A stretch of 64,000 nt of DNA, from the NCBI GenBank assembly GCA_029641185.1, contig JAPWGK010000010.1, forward strand, positions 744,001-808,000. The letters run 5' to 3'. A model generated the notes under the pieces. The model made no database searches. It worked only from the letters and a program-made list of their open reading frames with translations, and was not told where the DNA came from. The position numbers were made by a program, and so were the translations under genes. The stretch is from Pseudofabraea citricarpa (Eukaryota > Ascomycota > Leotiomycetes > Helotiales > Dermateaceae). Below, one piece after another: positions 57,184 to 64,000 of the stretch. Positions within the stretch are counted from its first letter, which is position 1. Each line of letters starts with the position of its first letter.

Positions 57184-58377
57184 ATGCCTTACCCAGAGAC
57201 GTTCACTGGCTTTCAGGTCGACGGTCCCTCTACCTGGACCGAGTTTCACAAGAACGAGTACCAGCCAAAGCCATTCGGAGACTACGATGTTGACATCAAG
57301 ATCGCTGCATGTGGTGTCTGCGCCAGTGATTTGCATACCATCAGTGGTGGTTGGGGAGAGCAGCACTTCCCTCTCTGTGTTGGACACGGTTCGCGCTCGT
57401 CACATTTGATGCCGAAGGAATACAAACTGATTTGCTTGGCGGCTCAGAGATTGTAGGAACAGCGCTCCGAGTCGGACCCAAGGTTACCCTCATCAAGCCC
57501 GGCCAGCGAGTCGGCGTTGGCGCTCAGAGCTACAGCTGCCTCTCTTGCCGACAGTGCAAGGCGGACAACGAGACATACTGCAGACATCAACTAGATACGT
57601 ATGGTGCGAAATGGCCAGATACCGGAATCATTTCGCAGGGTGGATATTCTAGCCATGTCCGCACTCACGAACATTGGTACTTCCCCGTGTCTGAGATTTC
57701 GCAGAATGATTGTGTCTAACGAAAATAGGGTCTTTCCTATCCCAGATGCTCTTGAGACAAATAAGACTGCTCCTATGCTCTGCGCAGGTCTTACCGCGTA
57801 CAGTCCATTGGTAAGAAATGGATGCGGTCCAGGAAAGAAAGTCGGCATTGTGGGCATGGGAGGAATTGGACATTTCGGACTGCTGTTCGCCAAAGCTCTT
57901 GGTGCTGAGACGTGGGTGATCTCACGATCACACGCCAAAGAGGCCGACTCTCTCAAGATGGGAGCTGACGGATTCCTGGCCACCGCTGACAAGGACTGGA
58001 ACAAGGAGCATATCATGACTTTTGACATGATCCTCAACACAGCTAGTTCGTCCGATGGCATGGATCTCGGCGCATACCTACAGCTATTGGATGTGCATGG
58101 CCATTTCGTCAGTGTTGGTCTTCCGGAGGGCGAGGGCCAGCCTCTCAAGAGTCAAGATCTTCTCAGCAACGGTGTGCTTATTGGAGCGAGTCATTTGGGT
58201 AGCAGAAAGGAGGTTCTGGCTATGTTGGATCTTGCGGCCGAGAAGAAGATTGACAGCTGGGTTGAGGAGATCCCTATTAGTGCTGAGGGGTTGAAGACCG
58301 CCCTCACTAGACTGCACGACAATAAGGTTAAGTACCGCTTCACCCTAACCGGGTATGAGAAGGAATTTGGAGCATGA
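57184..58377 (+). CDS. NADP-dependent zinc alcohol dehydrogenase (cinnamyl alcohol dehydrogenase / ADH6-type)
   Basis: The enzyme has 360 residues in exons 57184-57388, 57448-57676 and 57729-58377. The joins give CVGH|EIVGTALRVGP and EHW|VFPIPDALETN. The first intron has a weak donor (GTTCGC) but a proper acceptor and an intact frame. The catalytic zinc site is visible as CGVCASDLH near 41-49 and GHE near 68-70. The structural zinc lobe is CLSCRQCKADNETYC near 103-117. The Rossmann motif GIVGMGGIGHFGLLFAKALGA lies near 182-202. The family reduces aromatic and aliphatic aldehydes with NADPH and includes yeast ADH6/ADH7 and plant CAD. Here it may detoxify phenylpropanoid aldehydes released from plant material, which would match the surrounding glycosidases; that is inference. 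Confidence 0.9.
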
Positions 58378-58963
58378 ACGATTTGTGATTGGGCACGGCT
58401 GTGGTGTTGTGAGGGTGTGTGGCAGGGTCTGGTCTTGTAGAGTATGGCGAGGAGTCTGGTTGAACTGGGGGTGAGGTTGGGAACGAGGCGGCCGGGATAA
58501 GTACGCAGGTACGACGAAGAAGTTCGAACACATGAATCAAGCTGAAAACAAAAAATACAAATTACAATTCTAATGGATTGATTCGGAGATTTGAGATATG
58601 CATGTCACGTGAGGGCATTGTTTCCAGGGCAATGCCTGCAATGTTGAAATGCGGTGCGATTTTAGGGGGAACTATGGGGGAAATGGAGCAACAGAGCCTC
58701 TAGATTTAGGGGGGCATGAGCCTATTACGTGCTGGAATTTAGTGCATCGTCCGAAATCTAGCGGCCTGCAGGCTGTAGGCGTCCGATTGCATAAACCACT
58801 ATCTGACGTGTTAGCGCCGTGTATCAACAACAGCGAAGTACGAACGCATCCGTACATTGAATAACGTTGGATAAAGCTCGACGATTTTTGGAGCGCCAAT
58901 CATGATATACACGATCCTCTGAATCCCTCCTCTCCGCCGCCGTCAACCCCACGAAGAAGCACC
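58378..58963. other. intergenic region
   Basis: About 590 bp between two plus-strand genes. Short frames only. A pyrimidine-rich tract just before 58964 is the likely leader of the SIP3-like gene. Confidence 0.55.
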
Positions 58964-61900
58964 ATGTCCGAACTTGTAGCGCAGCCACCTCTTCAACAGG
59001 CTGGAAGACCATTGAGCTTGATTCCTGTCGGACTGAAGGAGGCTGCTCTTGACTCTCCTACCTTTCGCGCAACCGCTGTGCATTTCTCCGACCAGGTTGA
59101 GGTTATCGAGCGATGGCTGGATGCTTATATCAAGTCGATATCAAAGCTGGTACACGATGTATCGGCGCTCGAGGAGACGTTTAATGCCTTCCTAGCCAAG
59201 GCAGTCCCGCCAGCCAATATCTCCGAAGCCGTCCTCGATCATGATTATACCTTGCTAGCCATGAAGAATTTCGGGGAGGGGAGTCGCGAATGGTGGACCC
59301 AGGCTATGTTTGGGATGAAGAAGATGGACTCGAACGTTGTAGAGCCCATCAAGGCATTCATGGCCGGCGAGTGAGTTACCTCCTTTACTACTGCACATGG
59401 CATGAGATGGGTCACTAACGAAGCAGATTGCGGAATTTCAAGGACGCGCGACGGTATTTGGAGCAGTCGCAGAAGATATTCGATAACACTTTGGCAAGAT
59501 ACGTGAGCCAGTCAAAGACCAAGGAGCCGTCCTCCTTGCGAGAAGATGCCTTCCAGGTCCACGAAACACGAAAAGCCTACCTGAAAGCCTCCCTAGATTT
59601 CTGCCTGCTGGCACCGCAGCTTCGATATACCATGGATAAATTACTGGTGAAGGTCTGCTCTGAGCAATGGCGGGAGATGAAACGGAGTAGAGAAGTTGGC
59701 TCAGGCAGTTTCGTGAAATGGGGTCAAGAGATGGACCGTGTCCGAGGTTGGAGCCGTGAGATGGAAGCTGGCGAGAGTGTCTTCAGACGCGAATTGCAGG
59801 TTGCCAGACGAGAAATTGCGGATACGGCTGCTAATGCCTCGAAGCCATCTCGTGAAATCGAGGACTACAACCTCTCTACGGTCGCCTTCTTAGGATCGAA
59901 AGGCCCCTCAACGGTAAACGTTGCATCTCAAGGGAAGCAGGGCGAACGCTCAGAGAAACAAGGATGGCTATTCCTAAGAACCATATCTGGAAAGCCCGCA
60001 AGAACGTTCTGGGTTCGTCGTTGGTTCTACGTCAAGAATGGTATATTTGGATGGCTTGTTCAGGGTGCACAATCAGGAGGGGTGGAGGAGAGTGAAAAGA
60101 TTGGTGTTCTCTTGTGCAACGTAAAACCAGCTGTCCAAGAAGAGCGACGATTTTGCTTCGAGGTCAAGACCAAGAACCAGACCATTCTGGTTCAAGCAGA
60201 GACCCAAAGCCAACTTATGGAATGGCTCGGTGCCTTTGAAGCAGCCAAGAATAAGGCTTTGGAGACTAGTGCTGATGATACCCGTTCACACTCTGGAGGG
60301 CAAGACCCGGCTTTCGCTATTACACCGCCATCCGTGCCGGAGTTTGCTGCAAAATCAGTCGACGGGCATATTTCCCATGGTAGTGATGATCTAGCTCTTG
60401 ACAGGGTTGGGTCTTTGCCAGTGCCAGGAGGCGATGTGGGCAACCTAGCCACGAGGAGTAGCTTCGATGTCAGTACAGCACCTCGTCGTTCTGTGACTTC
60501 GAGAGAGGAGGGCGAGAGTAGTAGGGACCATGCCGCAAGAATTATGCAAAAGTTGGATCTCCACCGCAGAACCACTAATCTTCTTCAAACAGAAGAACCA
60601 CCTAAATCTGCATCGCCCGCAGGAGGTATTGCGAGTCTCATATCTGCAAGCCACACTATCCTACCTGTATACTCTACAACTGCACTCAATCAAGTTGCTC
60701 CCGCTATCACCAAGCCAAAGGCGCTGGACAAGGAAACAACGGAAACTCACACAACTACTCTAGCACCTTCTACTCTTGCAAATACCCCAGCCCCGACGAA
60801 CCTCAGCAAGTCAGCGGTGATTGTCAGTGGGGAGCGTGGTATCGGCATAGGTAGAAGTGATGCTACTGGTGGAATGCCGAGCGGAATAATGGCAAATGTG
60901 TGGGGCAGCAGCAATTGGGGTTATATAAATCGACTTGAAAGAGGAGAGATCAGGACCCCTTCAAGCAGCAGATCGGTTCCTGGAAGCCCAGTAATCTCAC
61001 CTCTACAGCCTTCACCTAAGATAGGCAGTGACGAAAACTGTAAGCGAGACACAGGCCTCTCAGGCTTGGTCCAGTCCTCAATAAGCACGTCTACTGATCC
61101 TTCAGCCTCTCTAGCTTCTCTTTCGACCACTATCACGCACCGAAAAACCATGAGCACAGCCGATCTTGACCTGATACGTCAACAAGGCCAAACAAAGCCT
61201 GAGGTCTTTCCAGGAAACTACCCATTAGAGCTGAAGACACAAGAGGCACAATTTCGAATCCTGTTCCCGAATGTACCCAGAGAAGATAAACTTCTTCTCG
61301 TATTCCGTGCTACTTGGAATCCAAATGAGCAACAAGAGTTCCCAGGCCGAGTCTATGTTACGAATAACGACATGTATTTTTACAGCCACCATCTTGGCCT
61401 TGTTCTAATTTCCGGAGTATCTTTGGACAGCATCACCGAAGTTACTGCTGCTCCTGGCAAGGACTGCGATTTTATCTTTCTCCATCTAAAAGAGGGTGCA
61501 TACAAGGCTGGGTACACTAGAATCACTATCAAGACATTCTTAGAACCACTCAGGCTCCTCCAATCAAGATTAAACTTCCTGATTGATATATGCCAAGGCG
61601 AAGAGCCTATGAACCTCGAAGAGACCATGGATGCTCTAATCAAGATGGAAAACGAAGATCCTACCAGAAGTCCAAGTATGGAAAGTTGGGAAGATGTGTC
61701 CATGAACACCCCTGTCGACGACGGAACGGCTACTGGCCGTAGTCGCAAAGATCTCAAAGCTCTGATCCACGTCGAAAGAGGCATGCAACTGGGTAGGTCT
61801 CATAAGGAAGTCACCAAGTTCCAGTTGCCGTCGCAGCCTGTCATATATGAGCCTCCTGGTATGCAGCGTAAAGCAGTAGAACGACAATTTGAAATTAGCC

Positions 61901-63334
61901 CGAAAGCCTTGTTTCACGTTATGTTTGGAGATAAGAGCGCTGTATTCCAGCTTCTGTATCACGAGCGCCGAGCACAACGTATAGCACAGGGACCTTGGGT
62001 TCATCTTGAGGAGAATCATATGCGACGCGACTTTCACTTTCAGATCGACTACTTTGATGTCTTCCGCAGAGCTCGTCAAGCCAACGTTGTTGATTATCAG
62101 GTCATTGAAATCCTGAATGATCATGTTTGCTATGTCGTCACAGATATGAAGACCCCTTGGCATCTTCCTCATCACAAGGACTTCATGCTAGTCTCCAAGA
62201 TTGTCATCACTCACGTTGCGAAAGGAAAGTGCAAATTGGCTATTTACACCAAGGTAGAATGGTCTAAAGAACCCAAGTTCTCTAAGGGTCTTGTTGAAAA
62301 GCAGGCCTTCGACGATTCAGCCCTTGATGCATTGGATCTTGCGGATGTAGTCGCTGATCAGGTTCGTAAACTTGGCCCTCAGAGCAGGACGAAGAAGGCG
62401 ATTCACATATTTGGCCATGTCGGACAGCAGACATCAGTTTCGCTGTTCTCTGCCGCCGACTCAGGCTCTACGAAACGTCCTCAGATCAAGCAACGTACTC
62501 TCACCCACATGATCTTCGAGATTGTCAGCTCTTTTGGCGAAAGTGCTATAACATCCGTCATGATGGGGACTTTCGCCGTGTTTAAGACACTTTGGAAGAT
62601 TATTAATGCCAACGGCATAATCTTGGCTGCACTGCTCATCAGTGTGATGATAAACACATTCTTCACGTCGAGGGGTGCCTCAGACTGGTGGAATGAACGT
62701 AATGCAGCAAGCTTCATGACAAGAATTGGCGTTGGTCCAAATCTTATGATGAGCAAAGCCGTCTACCTGAAGGATCTTGATGACATCCTCACGGGCGTCT
62801 CAGCAGATGTGGTTGATGATCCCCATAGCAAATGGTAAGTCTTCAAGCATATGCTTAATGTGGCCCACATATGAACCTGACTCCTTAAATTCTTGCTAAC
62901 CTATTTATAGCTTTTCGCACTTTCAGAGCATTGCAAATTATACCGACCTCGACGCTCCTTATCAGACAGCCGGAAATTCCTTCTCGGAGACCTCGACTCG
63001 CTCAACTGCCCGGCGGCTCCGACGGACCCGGCAACATCTTGGCTCTTACCGACATGATCTTATTGTCGCCATGAGAGTTGTAAACAATGTAGAAAGAGAG
63101 ATGATCCAAGCCGAATGGGAGAACTGGCTTCTGGATGAGAACATGAGATGCAGGCAAGTGCAGATGATGCTAGAAGATAACCAGGCCAGCGTAGCCTCAG
63201 GGAAAGCAGCCGGCCAAGAGGTGATAGACGCAAAGCACAAGAGCAGACTAGAAGGTCTACGGAGCTGGCAAGAAGAGTACTGCGGTAGTTGCATGCTGGA
63301 GCAGAAGAGGCTGTCGGAGATGCGCAGGATTTGA
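58964..63334 (+). CDS. BAR-PH-GRAM-VASt membrane-contact protein, SIP3/LAM-like
   Basis: The protein has 1412 residues in exons 58964-59370, 59427-62834 and 62911-63334. Joins give AGE|LRNFKDARR and HSK|CFSHFQS. Domains in order: BAR-like helical dimerisation region (about 25-265), PH domain (about 313-411, starting EKQGWLFLRTISGK), a long disordered Ser/Thr/Pro linker (412-735), a GRAM domain (about 740-856, FRILFPNVPREDKLLLVF...GRVYVTNNDMYFYSHHLG), a VASt sterol-binding domain (about 950-1126, FHVMFGDKSAVFQLLYHERR), a transmembrane segment (about 1197-1215, NGIILAALLISVMINTFF) and a charged coiled C-terminus. This is the architecture of the Lam/SIP3 family, which anchors at ER-plasma membrane contacts and moves sterols. 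The third exon has a strong GCTAAC branch site. Single-copy housekeeping gene by expectation. Confidence 0.9.
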
Positions 63335-63804
63335 TGCTACGATGTGGTCTAGACCAGCATTTGTTTACTGAGCGAGGCGTTTGGCATATCATACCGGAGC
63401 ATTGGGCTATACCCCCAGAATATACTACTACTGTACATGCGGCAACTGGAAAGTTAGCTTTATATTTGTAATACACAATTGGTGCTTGAGGTCAGTCGAA
63501 TTTGATATTCTTGTAATCACCTGCATTCGATGTCAGTTCTTGGGGATGAATAGAATGCTTGTTGAGTGGTATGTGAGAGAGGTACATGCGGAGGAGATAG
63601 GCACGACAGAGTCACTTATTGTGGATTATTCTCTATCCCCAACCTAACTCTCACTCTCCCACTCGTGGATTAATATGAAGTTCCGGAATACATCGTTGAG
63701 CTGCTCAGTTGTGGCTTTAAGCGAGACCAAGTTCGTGATAGAATTCTATCATATTTTGTTCCGAGTATGACTTCACATTTAATTTCGGGAGCCACTGAAA
63801 TAGT
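63335..63804. other. convergent intergenic region
   Basis: About 470 bp between the stop of the SIP3-like gene and the stop of the right-edge gene. No gene supported; the small frames at 63381-63647 run through the presumed 3' UTR. Confidence 0.5.
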
Positions 63805-64000
63805 CTAAACGTCCGTCTCCATTGCGGAGAACGACACCGCATCGAATGGCAAAGTTGTAAAGTCGACAAAAGTTGGTTCATCCTTTGTCCAATTGTGATT
63901 ACAGACGTCATCCCCGTCATTCTCCAGCCACATCCGGTTTTCCAGGACGGCTGCCCGCTTTTGAGCCACACGATGATGTCGTGGACGTGGTCCAGTCTCC
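63805..64000 (-). CDS. C-terminal end of a gene cut by the right edge
   Basis: A minus-strand frame is open from the right edge to a TAG at 63805-63807, about 65 codons. It reads like coding sequence: a basic start (RPRHHRVAQKRAAVLENR), then an acidic and Trp/His/Asn-containing segment (MWLENDGDDVCNHNWTKDEP) and a tidy ending (FDAVSFSAMETDV). I do not recognise the family. A second open frame on the same strand (63717-63971) is less protein-like and is treated as a shadow. The left neighbour is convergent. Confidence 0.5.
   Translation of the reverse strand, partial: ETGPRPRHHRVAQKRAAVLENRMWLENDGDDVCNHNWTKDEPTFVDFTTLPFDAVSFSAMETDV

Noticed and set aside
1..64000. CRISPR arrays, prophage, rRNA or tRNA genes and intact transposons
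   Set aside because: None seen on either strand by eye; eukaryotic splice structure throughout makes CRISPR and operons irrelevant. A tRNAscan or repeat search could still find short elements.

Overview
The window is chromosomal DNA of a filamentous ascomycete (Pezizomycotina). Nearly every gene has short introns of about 45-60 bp with GT...AG ends and a CTAAC/CTGAC-like branch site, intergenic spacing is fungal, and the proteins are fungal secreted enzymes, sterol enzymes and a SIP3-type membrane-contact protein. A leotiomycete-like fungus is plausible, but this cannot be proved from the window. I saw no rRNA, tRNA, CRISPR, prophage or intact transposon.

Layout. (1) 1-5.3 kb: a possible 5' exon running off the left edge, then a secreted Thr-rich repeat protein (2656-4257, minus). 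(2) 5.3-24.4 kb: ten tightly packed genes that look like a polysaccharide or glycan biosynthesis cluster. They are a Stealth-type sugar-1-phosphate transferase, a PL8 polysaccharide lyase, a type II GT-like protein, a GT25, a PLOD-type glycosyltransferase, a nucleotide-sugar/TPT transporter, UDP-glucose 6-dehydrogenase, a DUF5672 glycosyltransferase-like protein and two acyltransferase-3 membrane proteins. (3) 24.4-37 kb: a gene-poor stretch around one unrecognised Pro/Ser-rich protein (30046-31071) with long non-coding flanks. (4) 37-58.4 kb: glycoside catabolism and small-molecule chemistry, with three GH3 beta-glucosidases, a GH78 alpha-L-rhamnosidase, an FAD aromatic hydroxylase, a sterol C-14 reductase and a zinc alcohol dehydrogenase. 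(5) 58.9-63.3 kb: a BAR-PH-GRAM-VASt (SIP3-like) protein, then the 3' end of a minus-strand gene cut by the right edge.

How the genes may work together. In region 2, UDP-glucose dehydrogenase would supply UDP-glucuronate, the transporter would move a sugar nucleotide into the Golgi lumen, four membrane-anchored transferase-like proteins and the Stealth enzyme would build a phosphodiester-containing glycan, the two acyltransferases would O-acylate it, and the PL8 lyase (a uronate-dependent eliminase) would trim or recycle it. I consider this the most notable system in the window. It resembles bacterial capsule loci in logic and I do not recognise it as a described fungal cluster. In region 4, rhamnosidase plus beta-glucosidases next to an aromatic hydroxylase suggests deglycosylation and oxidation of plant rhamno-glucosides or saponins. 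That reading is weaker because GH3 genes are common.

Exon structures were read by eye from splice consensus and checked for frame and for continuity of family motifs. None has transcript support here.
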